Assembly (NCBI RefSeq): GCF_044466355.1
Contig: NZ_JBITMQ010000013.1
Location: 62,001-126,000, forward strand
Reading direction: 5' to 3'
Source of the DNA: Actinophytocola sp044466355
GTDB lineage: Bacteria; Actinomycetota; Actinomycetes; Mycobacteriales; Pseudonocardiaceae
Length of the DNA: 64,000 nt
Part shown: positions 51,040-58,900 of the stretch, in pieces
Numbering within the stretch: the stretch's first letter is position 1
Layout: the number at the start of each line of letters is the position of its first letter
Translations under genes and position numbers: made by a program
Notes under the pieces: model-generated
What the model was told of the DNA's origin: nothing
What the model saw: the letters and a program-made list of their open reading frames with translations, nothing else
Databases searched by the model: none

Positions 51040-51583
51040 CCGGGTGCTGAAAGAAGCAACACAATGTGCCCTGGAACCACGCCCGCCGGATCTCGGTGAA
51101 CCCGAGCTTGAGCGCGACCCGCTGGGCGGGCACGTTCGGCGTCGGCGTGATGATCAGTATCGGCAGGCCGGGGAGGACGCGGCGCCCCCATTCCGTGGCG
51201 GCCGTGACCATCTCGGGCGCGTAGCCGCGGCCCCAGTGGTCGGGGAAGAGGCGGTAGAACACGTTCAGGTACGGTCCGTCATCGCCGTAGGAGAGCTGCA
51301 GGCCGCCGAACCCGATCAGCTCACCGCTGCCGGCCAGCTCGATCGACCAGTAGCCGAAGCCGAACTCGGCCCAATGGTCGAGCCAGGCGGAGAACAGCTG
51401 CCGCGACTCACCAGGGGAGCTGACGCCCTCGGGACGGTGGCGGACCACGTCCGGGTTGGCGTGGATGGCGATCATGGCGTCTACGTCGTCGGGGGCCACC
51501 TTGCGTAACAGCAGCCGTTCGGTGGGGACCCATTCCGGTCTGTCGCCGTCCGCAACCTGCGTCACCTCACCGATGCTAACCAT
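51032..51583 (-). CDS. GNAT-family acetyltransferase
   Basis: 183-residue RimJ/RimL-like N-acetyltransferase. It has TERLLLRKVAPDDVDAM at the N-terminus, the acetyl-CoA loop GRGYAPEMVTAATEWG, and NVPAQRVALKLGFTEI near the end. Likely acetylates an amino group of a protein or small molecule. ATG 51583 used. The stop overlaps the start of the aminotransferase gene (8 nt), so they are cotranscribed. Confidence 0.85.
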   Translation of the reverse strand: MVSIGEVTQVADGDRPEWVPTERLLLRKVAPDDVDAMIAIHANPDVVRHRPEGVSSPGESRQLFSAWLDHWAEFGFGYWSIELAGSGELIGFGGLQLSYGDDGPYLNVFYRLFPDHWGRGYAPEMVTAATEWGRRVLPGLPILIITPTPNVPAQRVALKLGFTEIRRAWFQGTLCCFFQHPDE

Positions 51584-51606
51584 GGTCACGGACCGGGTGC
51601 GCCCGG

Positions 51607-52341
51607 TCACTCCAGCCAGCGGGCCACCGCGCCGGTGAACTCCTCCGGGACCTCCAGCGGCGGCAGGTGGCCCGCGCCCGACAGCACCACCACCTCCGCC
51701 TTCGGCATCAACGCCGCCAACGCCTCCGCTTCGTCCGCCGGGATCAACGTGTCCTGTTCGCCACGCACGATGAGTGTCGGCACGTCCGCCTGACGCAGAG
51801 CCTCGGACGAGTCCGGACGAACGGCCATCGCGCGCTGGGCCCAGGCGATCGCCGCGCCGTCCTGGTCCGAGATCAGCGCGCGTACCGTGTCCACGACCTC
51901 CGGACGGCGTTCCACCGTCTCCGTGCCAAGGAGCGTCGGCAGCACCGTGTCGGGGACGAACGCAGGGCCTTCCTCCTCGATGCGGGACGCCATGGCGTGA
52001 CGGTTGGCCCGGCCCGCCTCCCCGTCCGCGGTCGCCCTCGTCGAGACCAGGACCAGGCCCGCCACCTGTTCCGGTGCCTGTTTCAGCATGGCCATCGCCA
52101 CGTAGCCGCCCATCGAGCAGCCGCCCAGGACTGCCCGGCGGCCGTCCAGCCGGCCGAGCACGTCGGCCGCGACCGTCGCCAGGTCCGGTTCGTCCGCACC
52201 CAATGGGGTACCACCGAAACCGCGTTGCGTCGGGGTGATCAGCTCCACGTGCTCGGCGATCCCGCCGCGCACCCCGTCCCACATCCGGTGGTCCAGCGGG
52301 AAGGCGTGGAGCAGCACAAGCGGCGTGTCGGGGAAGCGCAT
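51607..52341 (-). CDS. alpha/beta hydrolase
   Basis: 244-residue hydrolase. The nucleophile elbow is GGCSMGGYVAM (Ser near residue 93), the acid is in RGEQDTLIPADEAEAL and the His in VLSGAGHLPPLEVPEEF. Oxyanion HAFPLDHRMWDGV is at the N-terminus. Close in layout to 3-oxoadipate enol-lactonase-like hydrolases; substrate unknown. ATG 52341 (MRFPDTPLVLL) is chosen over the upstream TTG 52353. Confidence 0.88.
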   Translation of the reverse strand: MRFPDTPLVLLHAFPLDHRMWDGVRGGIAEHVELITPTQRGFGGTPLGADEPDLATVAADVLGRLDGRRAVLGGCSMGGYVAMAMLKQAPEQVAGLVLVSTRATADGEAGRANRHAMASRIEEEGPAFVPDTVLPTLLGTETVERRPEVVDTVRALISDQDGAAIAWAQRAMAVRPDSSEALRQADVPTLIVRGEQDTLIPADEAEALAALMPKAEVVVLSGAGHLPPLEVPEEFTGAVARWLE

Positions 52342-52358
52342 GGGTCCATCCAAACAGG

Positions 52359-53480
52359 TCAGCGCCTGCGCCGCCGACCTTTCCTGCGGGGCGTGGTCGC
52401 CTCGTCGTCCGGTTCGAGGGGGATGTGCGGCGCCTCGTCCTCGTCGTCCAGGAGGCCCAGGACCTCGGCCGCGACGCGTTGGGCGGACTCGGCGAGCGAC
52501 GTGCCCTCCTCGCCCGCGCGTCGCAGCGCCGCCGAGCGGAGGCGGGCGTAGCCGCGGACGGACACCGGGCGGCGGGTCCGCACCGTGTAGCCCTGGTCCG
52601 CCCTGAGCGCCTCCGCCATCTCCACGTCCACCAGCACCGTGCCGGGACGGGCGACCGACGTCAGCCTCGCCGCGATGTTGACCACCGAGCCGTAGATGTC
52701 ACCGAACCGGCTGAGCACCCGCCCGTACGCGAGACCGGCCCGCAGTGACGGCACGCCGTCCTCCTTCTCGGCGCGGTCGAGGAGGTCCAACGCGATCTCG
52801 GCGCCGTCCGACGGGGAGTCCGCCACGAACAGCACCTCGTCGCCGAGCATCTTCACGATGCGGCCGTGGTTCTCGGCGACGATGTCGGCGGCCAGGGTCT
52901 CGAACCGGTCGACGACCGCGACCAGTTCCGCCTCGCTGGAGCGGCGGGTCAGGGTCGTGAACCCGACCATGTCGGCGAACCCCACGACCTGGCGGCGTTC
53001 GTCCAGCTCCTCGTCGGAGGTGACGAGCATGCGGACCGAGTTCGCGGCCAGGTGGCGCCGCCACACGTAGTCCTGCAGCGCCTCCAGCTCCGGGGTGAGG
53101 TGCTCGACGAGCCGGGCCAGCTGGCGTTCGTCCGCGCCGATCTCCGGGTTGGCGGCGAGAACACCGCGCAGCAGGTGGACCTGCGACTCGGCAAGGCGGG
53201 ACATGTGCTGGCCGATCATGCGTGCGGTCGCCGTCGCGATCGACGGGTCGACGATGCCGCCGCGGATCAGCTCGCTCGTGATCCGCAGCGCGCGGACGTC
53301 ACCGTCGGTGAAGACCGCCGCGTCGTCGTCCTGCGTGGCGAAGCCCAGCGCCCGCCACAGGGCCTGCGAGCGCTCCGGCGGCACACCGGTGAGCTGGGCG
53401 ACCTCAGCGCGCGTGTACTGACGGCTCCCGCCGAGGAGGATGCGCTCGATGCGTTGCTGGAGCGCCTCTTCGTCGGTCAC
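52359..53480 (-). CDS. class III adenylate cyclase with N-terminal regulatory domain
   Basis: 373 residues. The N-terminal regulatory domain (about 1-150) resembles that of the mycobacterial pH-responsive cyclase Rv1264. The catalytic domain has the metal-binding Asp in VGFADMVGFTTLTRR, the second Asp in KMLGDEVLFVAD and the transition-state Asn/Arg in YGSVVNIAARLTS. The tail is Arg/Lys-rich. No membrane helix, so cytosolic. GTG start with GGAG upstream. Cyclases near nucS also occur in mycobacteria. Confidence 0.9.
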   Translation of the reverse strand: MTDEEALQQRIERILLGGSRQYTRAEVAQLTGVPPERSQALWRALGFATQDDDAAVFTDGDVRALRITSELIRGGIVDPSIATATARMIGQHMSRLAESQVHLLRGVLAANPEIGADERQLARLVEHLTPELEALQDYVWRRHLAANSVRMLVTSDEELDERRQVVGFADMVGFTTLTRRSSEAELVAVVDRFETLAADIVAENHGRIVKMLGDEVLFVADSPSDGAEIALDLLDRAEKEDGVPSLRAGLAYGRVLSRFGDIYGSVVNIAARLTSVARPGTVLVDVEMAEALRADQGYTVRTRRPVSVRGYARLRSAALRRAGEEGTSLAESAQRVAAEVLGLLDDEDEAPHIPLEPDDEATTPRRKGRRRRR

Positions 53481-53508
53481 GGTTTCTCGCTCCGCAAGCT
53501 CCGCGACG

Positions 53509-53961
53509 TCACGTCGTGTGGACGATGAGCACGTCCACGCCGGACTTGCGTGCGGCCTCCGAGGGCACCGAACCGAGGAGCCGGCCCGCCAGAGAGTTCA
53601 GGCCGCGGTTGCCGACCACCAGCAGGTCCGCCGCGCGCTCCTTGACGACCTTGGTGAGCGTCGGGACCGGCTCACCGTCGACCACCACGGTGTCGATCTT
53701 CGTCGCGCCCTGCTTCTTCGCGCGCTCGGCCGCGGTGCGCACCGACTCCTCCGCCGGAGACGAGCCGACGACCTGGTACGCGACGTCCGAACCCAGCTCG
53801 TCCTGGGCACGGTCGACGTCGTCCTGGCGGGCGGGGTGGTAGGCGCAGGCGATGACGAGGGTGGCGTCCGCGTCCGCCGCGATCCGGGCGGCCCGGTCCA
53901 CCGCGCGGTAGGAGGAGTCGGAGCCGTCCGTGCCGACGACCACGGTCTGGTAAGCCGTCAT
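53509..53961 (-). CDS. universal stress protein (UspA, ATP-binding type)
   Basis: 150-residue single Usp domain. N-terminal VVVGTDGSDSSYRAVDRA and the ATP-binding G-x2-G-x9-G-S motif in GNRGLNSLAGRLLGSVPSE are intact, so it probably binds ATP. ATG start with GGAGGGAC upstream. It precedes the cyclase gene on the same strand with a 28-nt gap. Cyclase and Usp may be coregulated, since some mycobacterial Usps bind cAMP. Confidence 0.93.
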   Translation of the reverse strand: MTAYQTVVVGTDGSDSSYRAVDRAARIAADADATLVIACAYHPARQDDVDRAQDELGSDVAYQVVGSSPAEESVRTAAERAKKQGATKIDTVVVDGEPVPTLTKVVKERAADLLVVGNRGLNSLAGRLLGSVPSEAARKSGVDVLIVHTT

Positions 53962-54080
53962 GTGTCCCTCCGTGTTAGCTACTCGCGCGTAAACCTACCG
54001 TGGTCGAGCACGACTTCGCACGACCCGCGACGACCGATTTCCGCCGGACTCCGCGGCCGGCGCGGGCCAGGCTCGACGTC

Positions 54081-54500
54081 ATGAGCGGATACACGATCAC
54101 AGCGTTGACGGTCCGGGGTGACGGGGTCGCGGCGACGGCCGAGGGCGGGGAGCCGCTGCGCTGCTGCCTGCGGGACGCGAACGCGGGGGAGGACCTCGTC
54201 CTGTTCAACTACGCGCCGCCGCTGCCCGACGGGTCGCCCTACCAGGAGCGTGGGGCGGTGTTCACGCACGCCGGCCCGTGCGCCGGGCCGGAGTCCGACG
54301 GCTATCCCACCCAGTGGGTGGGACGCCCGCAGGTGCTGCGGGCCTACGACGCGCGGGGGTGGATCCACCCGGCCACCCGCGTGCACGACGGCACCGATCC
54401 CGACGCCGTCATCGCGTCCGTGCTGGCACACCCGGAGGTCGTCGAGGTGCACAGCAGGAACGTGGCCTACGGGTGCTACATGTTCACGATCACCCGGTGA
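54081..54500 (+). CDS. DUF1203 family protein
   Basis: 139 residues. Characteristic segments are LRCCLRDANAGEDLVLFNYAP, SPYQERGAVFTHAGPC and a C-terminal RNVAYGCYMFTI. The family is widespread and uncharacterised. The ATG at 54081 is chosen as the family start; the frame is open 81 nt further upstream. It is convergent with the deaminase gene with no gap. Confidence 0.82.
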   Translation: MSGYTITALTVRGDGVAATAEGGEPLRCCLRDANAGEDLVLFNYAPPLPDGSPYQERGAVFTHAGPCAGPESDGYPTQWVGRPQVLRAYDARGWIHPATRVHDGTDPDAVIASVLAHPEVVEVHSRNVAYGCYMFTITR

Positions 54501-54935
54501 CTACTCGCCGATGTCCTCGTACCAGAGGTCCGGGTGGGCGGCGATGAACTCGGTCATCAGCGCCACGCACGTCTCGTCGTCGGCGATCTCGACCTCCACG
54601 CCGTGCTCGGCGAGCCAGTCGTGGCCGCCGTGGAACGTGGTCGCCTCGCCGACGACGACCTTGGGGATGCCGAACTGGCGCACCAGGCCACTGCAGTACC
54701 AGCAGGGTGACAGCGTCGTCACCATGATCGTGTCCCGGTAGTGCCTTCTGCGGCCCGCGTTGCGGAACGCGTTCGTCTCGGCGTGCATGGACGGGTCGCC
54801 GTCCTGCACGCGGCGGTTGTGGCCACGGCCGAGCAGCTCCCCGTCCGCGGTGAACAGGGCTGCCCCGATGGGGATGCCGCCCTCCGCCAAACCCTGCCTG
54901 GCCTCCTCGATCGCCGTGGCGAGGAGACCGCTCAC
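54501..54935 (-). CDS. nucleoside/cytosine deaminase family protein
   Basis: 144-residue zinc deaminase. The catalytic motif HAETNA provides His and the proton-shuttling Glu, and SPCWYCSG provides the two zinc cysteines. Closest in style to the fungal-type cytosine deaminase and guanine deaminase group (ending in DLWYEDIGE). GTG start overlapping the stop of the coiled-coil gene by 4 nt. The substrate could be cytosine, a pyrimidine nucleoside or a creatinine-like base. Confidence 0.85.
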   Translation of the reverse strand: MSGLLATAIEEARQGLAEGGIPIGAALFTADGELLGRGHNRRVQDGDPSMHAETNAFRNAGRRRHYRDTIMVTTLSPCWYCSGLVRQFGIPKVVVGEATTFHGGHDWLAEHGVEVEIADDETCVALMTEFIAAHPDLWYEDIGE

Positions 54936-56029
54936 CGGGAGATGCGCCTCGTCTTCGCCTCCGCGACGTCCGGTGGGACCGGGGGCGCGTCCGGGGCGCC
55001 GCCCGTCTCCCACTTCTCCCTGGGCGGGCCGGGCATCGGGTTGCGGTCGCGCGGAGCCGGGGTCGGCTTCGCGGCCGCCTCCGCGGCCTCGGCCAGTTCC
55101 TCGGGCAGCGGCTCGAAGGCGGGTACGGCGTTGTCGAGGTAGGCGTGCGCGTCGACGACCAGCTCGCGGGCCGCCGTGAGCTGGTCGGCGACCTTCGCGC
55201 GGAGCTTGCGCAGCGCCGCCACGCGCTGTGCGGCGTGGTTGATGCGGCGGTTCGACTCCTCGGTCGCCTCGCGGACCCGGCGGTTCGCCTCGTCCGTCGC
55301 CTCCTGCAGACGCGCGGTCGCCTCCGTCATCGCCTCGTGGCGGCGGCGGTTGGCCTCCTCGGTGGCCTCGCGGACCCGGCGCTCGGCCTCGGACTTCGAC
55401 GTCGCCTCCTGCTCGGCCAGCGCGCGCATCGAGTCCGTGCGCCGCGAGGCCATCGCGATCTCGAAGTCCTCCTCGACCTGCGTGCGCCGCGCCTGCGCGG
55501 CGATGTCGGCGGCCTCCGCCTCGGTGCGTGCCCGCTCGGCGATCTCCTCGGCCTGCTTGCGCGCGGCCGTCAGAACGCCGCGGTGCTCCTCCTCCATGGC
55601 GATGCGCCGCGCGTCGAGATCCTTGAGCTGCCGCTCGTACCTGCCGCGCAGCTCGTCGGCCTCGGCCTGCGCCTTCGCCCTGGTGTGGTCGGCCTCGGCG
55701 ATCGCCTTGGCGCGCATCTCCTCGCACTCTTCCTGTGTGAGGCGCAACATCCGCTGCAGGCGCTCCGACAGACCCTCCAGGGTCGTCGGCGGCTGCGCCA
55801 ACCGCTCGACCTGCTTGTGCAGGTCGTCGATCGTGGTGCGGGCCAGTTCGAGCTGGGACGTGAGCTCGGCAGCCTGCGCCGCCGCCGCGTTGCGGTCGGC
55901 TGCGAGGATCTTCAGCTGGCTGTCCAGCTGCTCGAGGTGCTCTTCGACCTGCATCCGACTGTAGCCGCGCTTGGTGATGTCGAAGCCGGCTCCCAGCGGT
56001 ACAAGATCACGTTCTTCACCCAGCGCCAT
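54932..56029 (-). CDS. long coiled-coil protein with DivIVA-like N-terminus
   Basis: 365 residues. The N-terminal GFDITKRGYSRMQVEEHLEQL segment resembles the DivIVA membrane-binding start. About 250 residues of charged coiled coil follow, with heptads rich in Ala/Glu/Arg (repeats such as REATEEANRR). The tail is proline-rich. Scy/FilP/DivIVA-like proteins of actinobacteria organise polar growth; this may be a cytoskeletal scaffold. ATG 56029 (MALGEERDL) chosen. Coupled to the deaminase downstream. Confidence 0.72.
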   Translation of the reverse strand: MALGEERDLVPLGAGFDITKRGYSRMQVEEHLEQLDSQLKILAADRNAAAAQAAELTSQLELARTTIDDLHKQVERLAQPPTTLEGLSERLQRMLRLTQEECEEMRAKAIAEADHTRAKAQAEADELRGRYERQLKDLDARRIAMEEEHRGVLTAARKQAEEIAERARTEAEAADIAAQARRTQVEEDFEIAMASRRTDSMRALAEQEATSKSEAERRVREATEEANRRRHEAMTEATARLQEATDEANRRVREATEESNRRINHAAQRVAALRKLRAKVADQLTAARELVVDAHAYLDNAVPAFEPLPEELAEAAEAAAKPTPAPRDRNPMPGPPREKWETGGAPDAPPVPPDVAEAKTRRISR

Positions 56030-56066
56030 GGGCCCCACGCTACCTTGCTTGGCGCGACAGGATGGG

Positions 56067-57404
56067 TCAGACGCCGCGGAACCGGTTGATGGCCGAAAGA
56101 TGTTGCTCTCGCAACTCGGGATTCCGCACTCCGAGGCCCTCTTCCGGCGCGAGGCACAGCACACCGACCTTGCCCTGGTGCGTGTTCTTGTGCACGTCGT
56201 AGGCCGCCTGCCCGGTCTCCTCCAGTGCGTACACACCGGACAGTGTCGGGTGGATCTTTCCCTTGGCGATCAACCGGTTGGCCTCCCACGCCTCCCGGTA
56301 GTTCGCGAAGTGCGAACCGATGATGTTCTTCAGGTTCATCCACAGGTACCGGTTGTCGTACTGGTGCATGAACCCGCTCGTCGACGCACAGGTGACGATT
56401 GTGCCGCCCTTGCGGGCCACATAGACACTCGCGCCGAAGGTTTCCTTGCCGGGGTGCTCGAACACGATGTCCGGGTCCTCACCGCCGGTCAGCTCGCGGA
56501 TGCGTGCGCCGAAACGCTTCCACTCCTTGGGGTCCTGCGTGTTCTCGTCCTTCCAGAACCGGTAGCCCTCCGCGTTGCGGTCGATGATCAGCTCGGCGCC
56601 CATCTTCCGGCAGATCTCCGCCTTCTGCGGGCTCGACACCACGCACACCGGGGTCGCGCCGCCGTTCAGCGCGAACTGCGTCGCGTACGAGCCGAGACCG
56701 CCGGAGGCGCCCCAGATGAGCACCGTGTCGCCCTGCTTCATGCCGGCGCCGTTGCGGGAGACCAGCTGCCGGTAGGCGGTCGAGTTGACCAGGCCGGGAC
56801 AGGCGGCCTCCTCCCACGACAGGTGCGCGGGCTTGGGCATCAGCTGGTTGGACTTGACGAGCGCCAGCTCGGCGAGCCCGCCGAAGTTCGTCTCGAAGCC
56901 CCAGATGCGCTGCTCGGGGTCGAGCATCGTGTCGGCGTGGCCGTCCGGGTGCTCCAGCTCGACGTTGAGGCAGTGCGCGACGACCTCGTCGCCGGGCTGC
57001 CACGCGTTCACACCGGGGCCGGTGCGCAGCACGACGCCGGCGAGGTCGGAACCGACCACGTGGTAGGGCTGGTCGTGGCGCTTGGCCAGGGGAGAGGTCT
57101 TGCCGTAGCGGCGCAGGAAGCCGAAGGTGTCCATCGGCTCGAAGATCGACGTCCACACCGTGTTGTAGTTGATGGCGCTCGCCATGACGGCGACCAGCGC
57201 CTCACCGGGGCCCAGCTCCGGGGTGGGCACCTCGTCCACGTGCAGCGACTCACGGGGGTCCTTGTCGGCGTGCTCGCGCCCGGCGAACATCTCGACCTCG
57301 TCGGCGTGCACCGTCACACCGCGGTACGACTCCGGCACCGGCATCGTGCCGACGGAGGCCATGTCACCTGCGAGGATGGCGTCGAGAATCTTCTGCATGC
57401 CCAT
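56067..57404 (-). CDS. ccrA: crotonyl-CoA carboxylase/reductase
   Basis: NADPH-dependent reductive carboxylation of crotonyl-CoA to ethylmalonyl-CoA. The 445-residue MDR enzyme has VMASAINYNTVWTSIFEP, the GSDLAGVVLRTGPGVN block, the NADPH loop IWGASGGLGSYATQF, and the CO2-pocket segment EHPGKETFGASVYV, all nearly identical to Streptomyces Ccr. C-terminal HQGKVGVLCLAPEEGLG. ATG 57404 or 57398. This is the key enzyme of the ethylmalonyl-CoA pathway and of ethylmalonyl extender units for polyketides. Confidence 0.96.
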   Translation of the reverse strand: MGMQKILDAILAGDMASVGTMPVPESYRGVTVHADEVEMFAGREHADKDPRESLHVDEVPTPELGPGEALVAVMASAINYNTVWTSIFEPMDTFGFLRRYGKTSPLAKRHDQPYHVVGSDLAGVVLRTGPGVNAWQPGDEVVAHCLNVELEHPDGHADTMLDPEQRIWGFETNFGGLAELALVKSNQLMPKPAHLSWEEAACPGLVNSTAYRQLVSRNGAGMKQGDTVLIWGASGGLGSYATQFALNGGATPVCVVSSPQKAEICRKMGAELIIDRNAEGYRFWKDENTQDPKEWKRFGARIRELTGGEDPDIVFEHPGKETFGASVYVARKGGTIVTCASTSGFMHQYDNRYLWMNLKNIIGSHFANYREAWEANRLIAKGKIHPTLSGVYALEETGQAAYDVHKNTHQGKVGVLCLAPEEGLGVRNPELREQHLSAINRFRGV

Positions 57405-57587
57405 CGACGCTACCGGCCAGTAACGTTTCAGAAGAACCCTGGCGAGAGGTGGGTCACTCGGTGGTGTGGGCCCGCCACACGTCGATATGGAGTTGTGACA
57501 CACGAGTCGTCGGCAGACGTTTGACCGGGCGGCCAACCAAGGCGCAGTATCGGGGCAGAGGCTCTCACTGACACGGAGGTGGTCTCG

Positions 57588-57962
57588 ATGGCAGATTCCG
57601 CGGTTCGGCCGTGGACCAGGCCGCACGACTGGGCGGAGGTCGTCCTGGGTGTCGTGGCGTTGCTGTCGTTCCTGTGGATGGACACGAACGACGCCGCGAT
57701 GTGGACGATGATCGTGCTCGGCGCGCTCGTCGCCCTCGACGGGCTGGCCTCACTGGCCATGCCGGGCATGATCTACGGCGAGGGGATCCAGGTGGTCCTC
57801 GGCGTGCTCATGTTCATCTCGCCATGGGTGATCGGGTACACCGAGTTCACCGGTATGTCCTGGTCGTCCTGGATCATCGGCGCCCTGACGGTGATCGCGG
57901 GTGCCGCCGCGCTCCCGGTCGCCCAGCACGCGCACCGGTCCGGCGTCGCCGGGCAACACTGA
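57588..57962 (+). CDS. SPW-repeat membrane protein
   Basis: 124-residue protein with four hydrophobic helices in two repeats of the SPW type (second copy has FISPWVIGYTEFTGMSWSSW; first copy degenerate, LLSFLWMDTNDAAMW). ATG 57588 has GGAGG eight bases upstream. The family is found in soil actinobacteria; function unknown. It lies 183 bp from the divergent ccrA gene, a gap that should hold both promoters; no clear elements were identified. Confidence 0.82.
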   Translation: MADSAVRPWTRPHDWAEVVLGVVALLSFLWMDTNDAAMWTMIVLGALVALDGLASLAMPGMIYGEGIQVVLGVLMFISPWVIGYTEFTGMSWSSWIIGALTVIAGAAALPVAQHAHRSGVAGQH

Positions 57963-58050
57963 GCAGCACCAACGCGCGGTCCGCACGTCGCCCGTTCCCG
58001 GGTTACGTTGTGGACCGCGCCGTTTTGTTTCGTTCCGGAGGCACCAGGTG

Positions 58051-58656
58051 ATGCGCAGAGGCAAGAAGGCGGACGGATCCGACGGGTCCGACCCGTCCGC
58101 GCGGGAGCGCATCCTGGCCGCGGCCGAGGAACTGTTCGCGGAGTCCGGTTTCGACGCGACACCGACCTCGAAGATCGCCGTGCTCGCGCGGGTGCCCAAG
58201 GGGCTCGTGCACTACTACTTCTCCAAGAAGCAGGACCTGCTGACCGCTCTCGTGGCCCGGCTGCCGGACCAGCGCATCGAGCCGAGGTCGGTGGTCGTGC
58301 CGGGTGACGTGGCGGCGTCGCTGCGGCGTCTCGTCGCGGAGCTGGACGCACGGAACCGGGCGTCCACGCTGCTGTCGCACCTGCTGTGGCGAGAGGCGGA
58401 CACGCACCCGTCGGTCAAGGCGGCGCTGCAGGAGCGGTTCTCGACGGTGGTGGAACAGGTCCGCGCCGTCATCCAGGCGGCGAGCACCGGCCCCCTACCC
58501 CCGACCCAGGTGGAGACGGCCTCAAGCCTGCTGGCCCTCGCGGTGAGCTACCGCCACTCGGTGGCCCGCCACGACGACCCAACGGAGACAAACCCAATCG
58601 ACCGAGAAGTCGACTTCATAGCAGGCGCACTAACAGCAACCGCCCCAACCCACTAA
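58051..58656 (+). CDS. TetR-family transcriptional regulator
   Basis: 201 residues. The N-terminal helix-turn-helix reads RERILAAAEELFAESGFDATPTSKIAVLARVPKGLVHYYFSKKQDLL. The ligand domain has no recognisable inducer signature. ATG 58051 with GGAGG upstream (GTG 58048 also possible). Target unknown; it could control ccrA or itself. The last 28 codons include 12 ending in A (CCA, ACA, CGA, ATA, CTA, GCA), strongly unlike the rest of the gene, just before the second repeat element. Confidence 0.88.
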   Translation: MRRGKKADGSDGSDPSARERILAAAEELFAESGFDATPTSKIAVLARVPKGLVHYYFSKKQDLLTALVARLPDQRIEPRSVVVPGDVAASLRRLVAELDARNRASTLLSHLLWREADTHPSVKAALQERFSTVVEQVRAVIQAASTGPLPPTQVETASSLLALAVSYRHSVARHDDPTETNPIDREVDFIAGALTATAPTH

Positions 58657-58659
58657 CCC

Positions 58660-58900
58660 CCGCGAGTCACGCCCCCAAACCCCGCGAGTCACGCGCTCAG
58701 CCATGGCGAGTCGCGCGCTCAGACACCGCGAGTCGCGCGCTCAGACACCGCGAGTTGTGTGTTTCGTGCCGATCTTGATCGCGGGATGTGCACGAAATCG
58801 ACAACTCGGTGCGCGTGGGAACGCGACTCGCTGTGCCTGGGGGCGCGACTCGCTGTGCCTGGGCGCGCGACTCGCTATGTCTGGGGGCGCGACTCGCGGT
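58660..58900. repeat. 22-bp-period inverted repeat array around a conserved stem-loop (copy 2)
   Basis: Left units begin at 58660, 58682, 58704, 58726 and 58748, an exact 22-bp period (CCGCGAGTCGCGCGCTCAGAC type). The core stem has arms 58751-58769 and 58790-58808 (CGAGTTGT...TTTCGTGC, three unpaired central positions) with a 20-nt loop. Inverted right units have GCGACTCG starting at 58823, 58845, 58867 and 58889, again 22 bp apart. The last base is shared with the epimerase TAA stop. Same design as 49787-49975, with longer arms. Confidence 0.85.

Noticed and set aside
58660..58900. CRISPR array because of regular 22-bp spacing
   Set aside because: There are no unique spacers, the units are only about 14-22 bp with variable joins, they invert in the middle, and no cas genes are near.
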